From assembly GCA_002104985.1 (NCBI GenBank), contig MCGO01000126.1, positions 1 to 64,000 on the forward strand: a stretch of 64,000 bases of DNA, written 5' to 3'. This document shows positions 1 through 9,166 of the stretch, one piece after another (the first letter of the stretch is position 1; every line of letters begins with the position of its first letter). The notes beneath the pieces are model-generated. The model had not been told where the DNA came from and did no database searches. It saw nothing but the letters and a program-made list of their open reading frames with translations. The DNA comes from Rhizoclosmatium globosum. Lineage: Eukaryota; Chytridiomycota; Chytridiomycetes; Chytridiales; Chytriomycetaceae. The position numbers and the translations under genes are program-made.

Positions 1-129
1 ACTGCCTCATTGGATCAACTCAGGCAAATGCAAGTTCTGCAGGGAACAATTGAAGATGCTTCTCAAAGTGGATCAAAGAGAAGGCACTCAAGTACAAAAG
101 CCAAAATTGAGTATACAGTTCAACAGTGA
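1..129 (+). pseudogene. C-terminal fragment of coiled-coil repeat ORF
   Basis: Reading to a stop at 127-129, this is the last 42 or so codons of the same ORF seen complete at 14532-14837, with the same end ...EYTVQQ. The 5' part lies outside the window, so it may be intact. No function is recognised. Confidence 0.6.
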
Positions 130-311
130 AGTAATGTTGCTGAAAGTGGGCATATTCAATGGCATATTAAATAAACATACTGATATTCTCTGAATTTACT
201 CTCTGAATTAACCACCATACATAGAGTGTGACTGAAATATCATCCTGTTAAAGTGTCACCTCCTGTGCCTATGTGCCATCAGATGTAGATTTTCATCTCT
301 CAGAATAAACA

Positions 312-376
312 TTTTTGGCTTAGTTGGTATGTAACACTGCTTCAGCTCGCGAGGTGGTGGGATCAAACCCACTAGA
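312..376 (+). repeat. tRNA-like sequence (SINE head-like)
   Basis: The stretch carries a good A-box (TGGCTTAGTTGG) and a B-box-like GGGATCAAACCC placed as in a tRNA, with a stem GTGGG/CCCAC around the second. It has no matching acceptor stem, so it is not a working tRNA. It recurs at 15020-15083 inside the second copy of the repeat. A pol III promoter derived from a tRNA, as in SINEs, is the likely explanation. Confidence 0.55.
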
Positions 377-403
377 GGGTAGCGTCCCCTCTGCACAACG
401 TTA

Positions 404-492
404 GCGTCCTGTGGGTTACGGTCCTGCAAGGTCAGCGTCCTGTGGGTTACGGTCCTGCAAGGTCAGCGTCCTGTGGGTTACGGTCCTGCAAG
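404..492 (+). repeat. 31-bp tandem repeat, about 2.9 copies
   Basis: The unit beginning GCGTCCTGTGGGTTACGG starts at 404, 435 and 466, a constant 31-bp step. Its reverse complement matches the GGACGCTG-type minisatellite at 14186-14506. Confidence 0.9.
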
Positions 493-518
493 ATGAAGGT
501 GACTCATCCTAATCACCC

Positions 519-538
519 TAATCCAACAGTATAGAACC
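519..538 (+). repeat. 20-nt dispersed motif, copy 1
   Basis: Exact TAATCCAACAGTATAGAACC. It is preceded by GACTCATCCTAATCACCC, as in copy 3, and followed by the 17-bp minisatellite. Confidence 0.85.
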
Positions 539-540
539 CC

Positions 541-745
541 ATGAAGGGTTGACGGCATGAAGGGGGTGATGCCATGAAAGGGGTGACGCCATTAAAGGGG
601 TGACGCCATGAAAGGGGTGACGCCATGAAGGGGGTGACGCCATGATGTAGGCAACACCTTGAAATCAGCAATGCCATGATGCCATAATATGGGCAACACC
701 TTGACACAGCCAGTGCCATGATGTGGACAACGAGGTGTGGACAAT
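541..745 (+). repeat. 17-bp degenerate minisatellite
   Basis: Tandem units of the type GCCATGAAAGGGGTGAC follow each other with a 17-bp step from about 541 to 640. They then become more divergent (GCCATGATGTAGGCAAC and similar) to about 745-780. The overlapping minus-strand open frame is a by-product of the repeat. Confidence 0.85.
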
Positions 746-944
746 GGCATGAAGTGTGTGAGATGGCTTTGGATGATGCCTTGATATAAATGATGCCATC
801 ATTTCCATGAAGTTTAATAGAATAACAACAGCAGTGGTAGTACTATGGTCAATTCATTCAACTTCTTGTATATTTGGATTCTTTCTTCTGGTGCACTGTT
901 GTTGCTCAATGCAGTACCATCAAGATACTTTTTTGTCTGTGTGT

Positions 945-1018
945 AGGCCATTTAGTTTAGGTGGTTAGTCCTGTGGTTACAAACCGTGTTGCAGTCAGAG
1001 GTTCAATTCCTACTGCAG
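945..1018 (+). repeat. Second tRNA-like sequence
   Basis: The A-box-like TTAGTTTAGGTGG and a perfect B-box GGTTCAATTCC lie about 45 nt apart, as in a tRNA with a short extra arm. No 7-bp acceptor stem can be paired, so it is a tRNA-derived relic or a SINE head unrelated in sequence to the one at 312. Around it (780-1187) I see only G/C-rich fragments resembling degraded minisatellite, such as GGCAGCGCC. Confidence 0.45.
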
Positions 1019-1187
1019 GTGTAAATTTTGAAATGTAGTTGGCATCATGCCCTCAAAAGAGGCAGCACCGTCCTCAGGGCGCCCCTTGAAGGATAATGCC
1101 ATTAAGGCAGCGCCAATTAGGTGATGCCTGAAGTGCGGCGCCTTCATGGCAGCGCCCAGGATACTGGGTGACTCATCCTAACCATCC

Positions 1188-1207
1188 TAATCCAACAGTA
1201 TAGAACC
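1188..1207 (+). repeat. 20-nt dispersed motif, copy 2
   Basis: Exact TAATCCAACAGTATAGAACC. It lies about 11 nt upstream of the point where the homeobox-HMG gene becomes readable. Confidence 0.85.
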
Positions 1208-1218
1208 CTTAGGGGGAA

Positions 1219-1985
1219 GTGTATGGCATCACAAACAAAGTGTCACACAAAGAGCATCGTCAGCGGCTAGCACTACAGCTGAATGTCCCGGAAACAAGAA
1301 TCACAGTGAGTCCTCGAACAAACCCCTACGCTACGATATTGCATTCATATCCTCCCGTCAACAATCAAAACTTCAACCCACAAGAACCAGTCAACTGGAT
1401 TATCTTCCACACACACCCTCCATAGTAGCTAGTGTCATATAACTCCTCTCTCATTTCTAACGAATCCCACAGAATTTCTTTCAAAACAAAGGCGCGAAAC
1501 ATAGAAAGATTCTGCGTCAACAAGAAGCTACTGCAGTTGCGATTTCAGCTGCCCCTGCCGCAGAATCCGAAGAACTTCAAAGCGCTAGTGAGCATACAGT
1601 CCGAGAATCCGCTGTAAGCATTGTTCGGATGCGACAGGATTTGAAGAAGACATCGACAACCAATGCATGGCTAGAGTATAAGAAGGACCACATTGAAAGC
1701 GCGAGTATGTGTTTAATTTTTGATTTGTTATACATTGGCACTAATTGGGCTATTTAGTGGCAACAGTTGCCGAACAGCATCCAAATGTTCCAGAGAAGGA
1801 TCGCATGCCCCTCGCAAGCACTATTCTCTCCACGAGTTGGAATAGTCTAAAAGATACCAACAAAGAAGCGGCGGATGTTTACTTTACGCGAGCAAAGGAG
1901 AAGAACTTGCGTCCAGAAATTGACACCACGGACTTGACTGAGGACGAGAGGGAAAAGTTGATCCGAGACAGCTTGGACGGAATCA
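1219..1985 (+). pseudogene. Homeodomain-HMG box gene, 5' part (interrupted)
   Basis: Three exons can be joined in frame: up to 1305 (donor GTGAGT), 1473-1704 (donor GTATGT) and 1758 onward. Exon 1 plus the start of exon 2 give the second half of a homeodomain, with recognition helix ITNFFQNKGAKHRK. The usual Trp48 is Phe and Arg53 is Gly, while Gln50 and Asn51 are kept. Exons 2-3 give an HMG-box-like domain, from NAWLEYKKDHIESA through WNSLKDTNKEAADVYF. The N-terminal half of the homeodomain is missing. The readable part begins just after repeat DNA, so the gene is truncated there or has an upstream exon I cannot see. The reading frame is broken at 1985 by a LINE and resumes at 8231. A DNA-binding role is inferred from the domains. 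It may be a transposon-carried gene, given the KDZ transposase next to its 3' end. Confidence 0.75.
1968..1985 (+). repeat. Left target-site duplication of LINE
   Basis: ACAGCTTGGACGGAATCA (18 bp) is repeated exactly at 8213-8230. It is host coding sequence duplicated on insertion. Confidence 0.93.
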
Positions 1986-2349
1986 TTTTTTTTCCAAGTC
2001 AACCATGCTCTGTTTATTTGCAATGAAACTTTCCAGCCCATCAAATAACACTTTCCCGACTCCCTGGGTTGAATACGCAACCATTCCTGCCCGTATAACC
2101 AGTGATCCGATAGCATGTGCTGTGCTTTTCAGCATCTATCCCCTTACGCCGACAATTTACTTCCCACCCAATTACTCCATATCTCTCATGAGGCCTTCCC
2201 GTAACTTGGTCTTGTGGGCTGGATGCAGTTAACATCAGCAGCCCCGGGGGGAGGAGGGGGGGGTATGGGGGGAGGAACGACCCCCCATGTTTCTAGAAAT
2301 ATATCTAGACCCTTCCTAGTTTTTAAGGGAACCACCCTATGTTTGGTTT

Positions 2350-3255
2350 CTACTCATGACTTGCTAAGGATGGCCCAGAGGCGAGCTCCTCTCGGACCCT
2401 TTTGGGTGGTGGTTGGTGCTGTTCCTCAGCACCTTCCTCCTGTGTGTAGTGTCTTGTTTCATTGTCCTCTGAGATGTCAGTGTCGTCTGTGTCCCACCAC
2501 ATGTTGGCACCCTCCCAGTCTTCTGCGTCCTGTTGGTCTGTTTCACTGTCCTTTGTTATTGTGTCAGGGTTATAGCAGAATTCCTGTTCCCTTGCGTATT
2601 GGTCCATGTACGTTGCAAGTGTGTTTATTATTCCTGGTGGGATTTTCCTTATTCCCGTGTTATCTGATGCTATCATATCAATGGCTCTTATCTGTTGTCC
2701 ATAGGATCCGCCATGCTTGTGGGATTCATCTGGGCTAAGTGGTTCCATACAGTGCTGGCAACGTGTACCTTCTTTTATTTCTGTTGTTTTGTGTTTCCGT
2801 TTGCCTTCTTTTGGCTTGTTTCTGGGTCCCTCGTGCTTCTGTCTGGTGTTACTTTGTCTGGCTTTGATTGTTGCAGTTATTTGGTTTGTTTCCTCCCATT
2901 CTGTGGTTTTGTCACATCTTGGTTTCCATATTCTTTCTCTTACCATCATTTTAAGTTCCTTCCATGTTGTCAGTATAATCATACGTTGTGTTTGGGGCTT
3001 CGTGATACCACATTTTTCTAAAATTCTGTACATAACATTTGGTATGAGTCCATATCCAGCAATATGGGTGAATGTCATTTTATCAGCTTCAATGCCTATC
3101 TCATCTCTTGGTTGTGGTGGTCTATTGTCCCTGGTCTGACCATCCCAGTTTTTGAGCCACGACCTAATTTTGGTTTCGTTTGCTTTGTTGCTTTGACTTT
3201 CTACTGTGTTTTCATTTCTTTTCCTCTTTTTTGGGGTTTCGGTTTGTTTTACGAG
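2350..3255 (-). pseudogene. LINE polyprotein, C-terminal segment (sense orientation)
   Basis: The minus strand is open from about 3255 to a stop at 2350. It includes about 60 codons upstream of its first ATG at 3078, so it is a 5'-broken frame rather than a gene. It encodes ...IRSWLKNWDGQT... and later a MVRERIWKPRCDKTTEWE block, typical of the region after RNase H in LINE polyproteins. A Cys/His-rich CQHCMEPLSPDESHKH stretch and an acidic tail follow. It continues the protein that ends abruptly at 8212 on the other strand. The stretch 1994-2349 is its 3' UTR, with a G/C-rich tract at 2238-2285. Confidence 0.8.
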
Positions 3256-5823
3256 CAGTGTGTATGGGACAACACGACAAAAGGGCTATACACAGGAAAA
3301 GCATATTGGACCAGTGCAGAGGACTACTCCGGTGGAGTAGGCATCCTAATTGCACCCACATGGAACAAACATGTAATACAAATTGAGAGAGTAGGCTCGC
3401 GACTTATATCACTGGTTCTTGCCTTCAAACAAGGAAAACTAAGAATAACCAACTTCTACTGGCCAACTGATGACACTCGCAACAATACAATGGAGTACAA
3501 GACCTGGCTGACGAGTACGATGCAACAAGACGAAATGGATGGCACCAGCGGGATCTATATGGGAGATAGCAATGAAGCAAAACACTCGATAGATGCCATG
3601 TCGCTGAGAACACACCAAAGACCTCCCAAAAGAAACAGCATACTTGACATGCTCTCAAAGACAGGGCATGAAGATGCATTCAGATTAGTAAATGGTAACA
3701 CCCAACAGTTCACAAAATTCACAAAACACAACAACAAAACAGTACAAGCCAGTCGAATAGACAGCATATGGATCAACAGCACACTCACTGGAAAAATCAC
3801 ACACTGTGACAGCGTAACAGAGTGGTATGAATACCAAATATCCGACCATGTACCTGTAATAGCATGCCTAATAACGCAAGACCTGTTCCAGACCGGTTCA
3901 GAATATGCGTGTCCAAAACGAAAGATCCTTAACCTTGAGGCAATGACAAAAGAACTCTGGGAAAGCTATGGGAAACTCACCTCTGAGGCCCTAGAAGCCT
4001 TGAACATACTCCCAAGAGCACAACTTCTTCAGGCAAAATACCCTATGCAACAAAACAATCCACAACTCATTCAAGAACACAGTGAAAAAGCAGCAGCAAT
4101 GGGTTGTTCACCTCCAGCCACAAGTGAGAGACTATGCGATCTGGAAACAAAAGAAGCTGTCATGAAAGAACTGACAAATATCATCACTGACCTTGAACGT
4201 ACAATACTAGAAACAGCTAAAACCCTGATTCCAACAAAGACAGTTGGGGGGAGACGGGCAGAAGAAATTGTATGCAATAATTATATCAAACTATACAGCC
4301 GTCTAGAAGAATGCCTCAAAGAAGCAAAACAGCCATCAAACCTCACTGGCAGGATCACTGAACGGCAAAACAAATTGCTGATACTACAATACCAAGTGGC
4401 CAAACACAAATACAGCACAGACCCACCTAGAATGGGAACCAACATCTTGACAAAAAATGAACTAAAACAGAAAAGAATTGAATGGCTTATAAAAGAAAGA
4501 GACTCAGCAAAGAAGTTGATGGAGGACAAACAAAAAGAGATCACAGAAGCCAACATTAAACACAACACAGACAAACGGGATCACAACTGCAAAGAAAACC
4601 AAGGAAAATATATGAACAGCATGCTCAACAGAAATAGCAATGTCAGACTAAACAAAATCCAAATGAAAGATGAGAATGGTAAATCTTATATAGAACACGA
4701 ACCAGCAAAAGTTCTTGCTGAAACTGCAAGAGAGGTTGAAACATGGTTTAAGGCAAGACCTGATAATGAATTCAGCAGTGACTCAATATTTGCAGAGGAA
4801 TACAAACCGAAGCCTGAAATTGACTCAGAAATCTTCCTTACCTTAGACAACCCAATAACGGAGGCAGAAGTCATGGAGGGCCTTAAATCAATGGGAGCAA
4901 ACAAAGCACCAGGAGACAGCAAAATTCAAAGGGAATTGTTTCTTCATGGAGGTCAAGTCTGCATCCAAACTCTCACAATTGTAATACAAATGTGCATTGA
5001 CTATGCTGACTCACCTGATCAATGGCTGTTAAGTATTATCAACCCAATCCCAAAAAGTGAAGACTGGGGAGCTGACATTAAGAAAACAAGACCAATCGCA
5101 CTTTTGGAAACAGCATACAAGCTACACGAGATGATAATATACCTTAGACTTAAACCAATCCTGCAAGAAAACAATGTCCTGAAGGGGCGAAACTTCTCTG
5201 CACTCCCAGGAGAATCAACTGATCCTGTACTACACATTATACAAGCAGTTATTGACACATGTGTTGAGACAAACGGAGAAGCATATATACTACTCAATGA
5301 CATTGCCAAGGCATATGACTCAGTGAGCTCAAAAGCAGTTATGCGGTCACATAAGCGCATCAAGCTTCCTTACAAATACTCAGCATGGAAATACAACACA
5401 CAGAAACGCTTCAAGGCCAAGGTTAGAACAGCAGTTGGTGAGACAAACACCATCACAATTGGCACCATGATCCAACAAGGATCAGTACTAGCACCAATTG
5501 AGTGGAGAATTTTCTGGGATACACTGCTCTGCATCCTGGACAAACATACAAAAGGTGTGACACTAGAAGCAAAACAAAAAACCGAGTTTCGAGATGGTGA
5601 ATGGAAGGAAAATATCCTATCAGAAGAAATCACCGCCCTAGCCTATGTAGATGACACAACCATTGTTGCAAGATCCTGGCAAGAACTACAAAAACAAGCA
5701 TCAATCATATATGAGTTCCAAGAAGGGAATACTATAAAATCCAACACCAACAAAGTTAAAATCATCGCAATCAATCCAACAAACAAAGACACACAACTTA
5801 CGTGGGGGATAACACTAGCATAG
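3256..5823 (+). pseudogene. LINE endonuclease (partial) and reverse transcriptase
   Basis: LINE sequence begins near 3256. The nominal upstream ATG at 3064 lies in the inverted segment and is not genuine. The endonuclease is N-terminally truncated but shows GDSN, ASRIDSIW and SDHVPV, matching the GDxN, RxDxxW and SDHxPV motifs of APE-type nucleases. A charged linker leads to the reverse transcriptase. That domain shows motif A LLNDIAKAYDS, motif B QQGSVLAPIEW and the catalytic AYVDDTT near 5644. The frame ends at 5823 after a single-base slip in the G5 run at 5804-5808 and continues in the next frame at 5802. One extra G would restore continuity, so this is either one frameshift or a homopolymer error. 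Confidence 0.88.
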
Positions 5824-8212
5824 AAATCTTGAACCCAAAACAAGGAGAGAGACTACTTGGAAATTACTTCTCAGCAGACAACCTTGGCAAAACTGGCAGA
5901 ACAATGATTGAAAAGCAAATCAAAGACACAGTTGAAATACTCCATACAAAACGCATAACAGACAAAGGCATAATACTCATAATGAACACAGTGCTACTGA
6001 TGCAAATCAGATATAAGTGGCAAACACTCTCCCTTACAGAAAATGAGGTTGACCACTACTATAGTCTTGTCAAGAAGGTTGTAAAACAAAAAGCCAAACA
6101 GAAACAAACCATCGCCAATTCAATCCTGGAGCAATCCCAAATCTATGGACTGAAGAACTGGAATGACCTGTACACAACAGACTTAGCAACAAACATCAAT
6201 GTATGGATAAACTCAGATGACCTACTGGGCCGTGTCATCCGAATCAGAATGGCTAACCTCCAGAACCAATTAGCACTCCCACACAGTATATTTGAAACTC
6301 CATTCCCCGCTAAAGTGAGCAAGGGTACACACTACCTTGCCTCAACCATGCATAGATTTCACTCCAAGGCCATAACAATGAATGCAATCAGACACATTGA
6401 TCCAATCACCCAGGAAATTAAAAAAGAATTTGGCAAGGTTATGGGAGGAGAAACATCAGTCTTCCATGCAATAGACAACTGGGTAATCTATAACCAGATC
6501 TCCAAACACCTCAGCAGACACAACATAATCTTTGTGGAACAAGTTCTATGCTACTTTAGTGAAAAAATACTCACTCCCAAGCAAATGGAAACACGATTCC
6601 CCCTGTTTGACAAGACTGACTACAACTGGTTCAGGAAGCTAACAAATGCTTTGAACAGGAAGGACACCACTAACAGAACCAGGCTCAGTCTTACAAAAAG
6701 GGCAAGACCAAACCCGTTTGCAACAGAGCCTACAGCCAGCCGGATCTGTGGCCTGGGTAAAAAGCACGAGATTGTCACCTGGAATGACCCTGAAACAGAA
6801 GAACAACATTATGGAGAAATCATGGGAATTGAGCGAGATGAAGGAACAACAACGCACAGACTGCATCATTATGTTGAACTGACAGGAAATGACTATGAGG
6901 GTAACAACGAATATACATTTGCAATAGAACACCAAAACAGAACATTCATCGTAGAATGCAATGGAATGACCTGCACTCAGGGCTATCTACAGAATGGAAA
7001 ATGCATAATTTACAAACAAGACGGCTTCATGAACATATGGTCAAACAAAGACCAGTCAAACAAACTCTATGAACCCGCTGATATAACAAATGAACAACCA
7101 ACAGAAGACCCACAGCAATATACGTCCCGCCAAATAATAGAATGTAAGACAATTGCATCTGTAAAAGACTCAATACCAAGGGAAACCAATGACCTCCAAA
7201 CAAAACATGAAAGCCCACTAGGAGTGACAGAGGAGGAAAAGACAACTGGCAGAAACAGAGCAGCAATCTACTTTGAAGGTCCACCAGAGCTAATCACGGC
7301 TATAGGTGCACTGAAAGCCAGAGAGTGTAATACAAGAGACGCCATATACTCAGACGGATCTCTTACATTTATCAATGGAAAGCCCAGCCTAGCTGGCTCT
7401 GTAGTTGCCTGGGACGGCACCCAAAAGGGGAGAAGAATCAACTTTGGAATTGAAGGAAATGCATCCTCAACCAATGCAGAAATGTATGCTGCCAATGCTG
7501 CCCTTCTAGGAGTAAACGGACCAACAGATATGTACATTGACAACATGGCGGTTATCCAAACATTCAAACGTCTGGAAAGAAGCAAATTCAACATCAAACG
7601 AAGAGAATTATTTACACTGTCTAATGTATACACTGCTGCTCAAATGTGCCATATCGCTAAATCCATAACCAGACCACTCCCAATACTACATCATGTAAAG
7701 TCCCATACAGGTGTCCCCGGTAATGAACTGGCAGATTCAGATGCAAATGATGGACATATGGCTCCACTACTCAAAATGAAACTGGAAGGTCAATCACTCA
7801 TCCAGTTCACCCTATGCACAAACAATATTATGCTTGAAGGAAATTACAGAGAAACTCTAACTATGATCAACAAGGCCAAAACCTTTCTTGCATGGATAGA
7901 ACAACCTGCACACAAGCACATTGCAGAAGTACAAAATAGCATCAACTTTGCCCTCACATTTGCACTACTACAGAGAGGCCACAAACAAACATCATACTTC
8001 ACCAGTGAAGCTCACAGTCACTACAGAAAATGGGACATCAACGCTATGCACCGACTGCTACCAGTACAATCTGAGATGCGTCGGAGACACCAAGATGCAT
8101 ACCCCAATGGAACATGCCGTGTATGCCACCAGGAGGAAGAAACAAATGACCATCTTTGGAGCTGTATAGAAACAGAAGCAATCAGGATGGAAATATGGGA
8201 GGAAATGATCAC
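5802..8212 (+). pseudogene. LINE RNase H and CCHC knuckle segment
   Basis: This frame continues the reverse transcriptase after the slip at 5804-5808. It covers the thumb/connection region and then an RNase H domain from about 7340 to 7745 with the usual acidic set: IYSDGS, TNAEMYAAN, MYIDNMA and HHVKSHTGVPGNELADSDA. A knuckle-like CRVCHQEEETNDHLWSC follows near 8118-8168. The protein then stops making sense at 8212, where the LINE ends. The codons after that (to 8255) are the host duplication. The true continuation is the inverted segment at 2350-3255. Confidence 0.88.
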
Positions 8213-8230
8213 ACAGCTTGGACGGAATCA
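8213..8230 (+). repeat. Right target-site duplication of LINE
   Basis: Exact 18-bp copy of 1968-1985. Host coding sequence resumes in the same frame immediately after it. Confidence 0.93.
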
Positions 8231-9166
8231 AACAGTTACAAGAGAACTTAAGTGAGTACCTTCAGAGACTGAATGCATTGATTCTGATGTTATTTGGTAA
8301 AAATAGAAGCCCTCAACGTTGCGAGCAACTTCAATGCCATTGATCAAGCAGATGATAAAGTCTTTCAGTCGACATACGGAGAAAGTGCTCATATGATGGT
8401 GGAAAATCTACTTCGTCAGAACCTCGTTTTGTGCCAACTACTTACGTTGGCTAGCCAAATGGTTCGACACATCCCTCAAGCAACACAGATTATGAAAGTG
8501 GAAAACACTATTGCAATCGAAGATTACAAATTGGGAATCAAGAAAATCGTAAACAATGCGTTGAGTCGTGCCGGGAAGCCACCGGTGAAGAAAAGTGTGG
8601 ACTGGAAGTCCCTGTTGAAGTTTAAACTGCACAAACGCCGTATTTATTTGTCAGGGTGGCCCGAAAACATTACGTTTGGACCTCGACAAAAACTGTCCAA
8701 CTTGAAGGTATTGAACAGTCTCATGAAGGACGGATTGATTCGCATTGAGTGGGGAAGTGCTGCAGCCCAATCTGAGAACGTTGAAAACTTTGACGTAAAT
8801 CAATCTGTGAAGGGAGACGGCGAAACAGACGTTCTGGACTGGGAAGCGTTTAATATCAAGTTTCACGGCAAATACGGGTTTACTGAAGTACAATGGTTGG
8901 GGGATGAATCTCAAGTGGATTTAGATGATGCTATTACTCATACTCAATTGGCAGATGAAAACAGATGTATGTTCAAGACTTGGGTCAAGAAACTTTGTGA
9001 CGCCAAAATACGAGCAGGACTGAGTTTGTTGGCAACAGAAGCTGAGATCAAGATGCAGAAGAAGTCGAGCATGAGACAGAGGACATGGAATACAGTGTTG
9101 GAGTCTAAGTGTTCGTCTAAGTGTGTTGACAATGATATTTCTTTAATAATAACTACAAATATATAA
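8213..9166 (+). pseudogene. Homeodomain-HMG box gene, 3' part
   Basis: After the duplicated 18 bp the host exon continues (KQLQENL) to a GTGAGT donor at 8252. An intron ends in TAG at 8306, and the last exon, 8307-9166, joins in phase. It encodes about 285 residues with the block LSGWPENITFGPRQKLSNLKVL, which I do not recognise, and a basic tail. Continuity across the insertion (…IRDSLDGI then KQLQENLKALNV…) supports one gene. Its stop codon overlaps the 3' end of the KDZ transposase frame on the other strand by 14 bp (9153-9166), so the two are tail-to-tail. With the LINE in place no full protein can be made. Confidence 0.75.

Larger units (their letters stand above)
1..538 (+). mobile_element. 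Composite repeat unit, copy 1 (left end outside window)
   Basis: This stretch is almost identical to 14709-15204, so it is the right-hand part of a dispersed repeat. In order it holds the end of a coiled-coil ORF, a tRNA-like sequence, three 31-bp tandem repeats and the 20-nt motif TAATCCAACAGTATAGAACC at its right end. The few differences between the copies are single substitutions near the tRNA-like loop and small length changes in the minisatellite, which suggests recent spread. Which class of element this is cannot be told from the sequence. Confidence 0.7.
1986..8212 (-). mobile_element. Non-LTR retrotransposon (LINE) with 5' inversion
   Basis: This 6.2-kb insertion lies between two exact 18-bp duplications and starts at its left border with T8, which is a poly(A) tail read on the minus strand. 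From 1986 to about 3255 the minus strand carries the element's 3' UTR and the C-terminal part of its polyprotein. From about 3256 to 8212 the plus strand carries the preceding part of the same polyprotein: a truncated APE endonuclease, reverse transcriptase, RNase H and a CCHC-like knuckle. That order, inverted upstream segment then sense 3' segment, is what twin-primed target-primed reverse transcription yields. The host gene reads through when the insertion and one duplication are removed. The element lacks its 5' end (no ORF1, endonuclease start missing) and is dead. Confidence 0.9.

Noticed and set aside
2214..3139. Hydrophobic plus-strand open frames upstream of the LINE reverse transcriptase
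   Set aside because: They are antisense to the inverted LINE C-terminus; composition is an artefact of A-rich coding on the other strand.
3064..3255. Start of the LINE protein at the ATG at 3064
   Set aside because: The first 65 codons lie in the inverted segment; similarity to an endonuclease begins only near 3256.
9153..9166. Overlap of two stop regions as an assembly error
   Set aside because: Both frames read cleanly to their stops and convergent overlap of 14 bp is plausible; kept as a real tail-to-tail arrangement.
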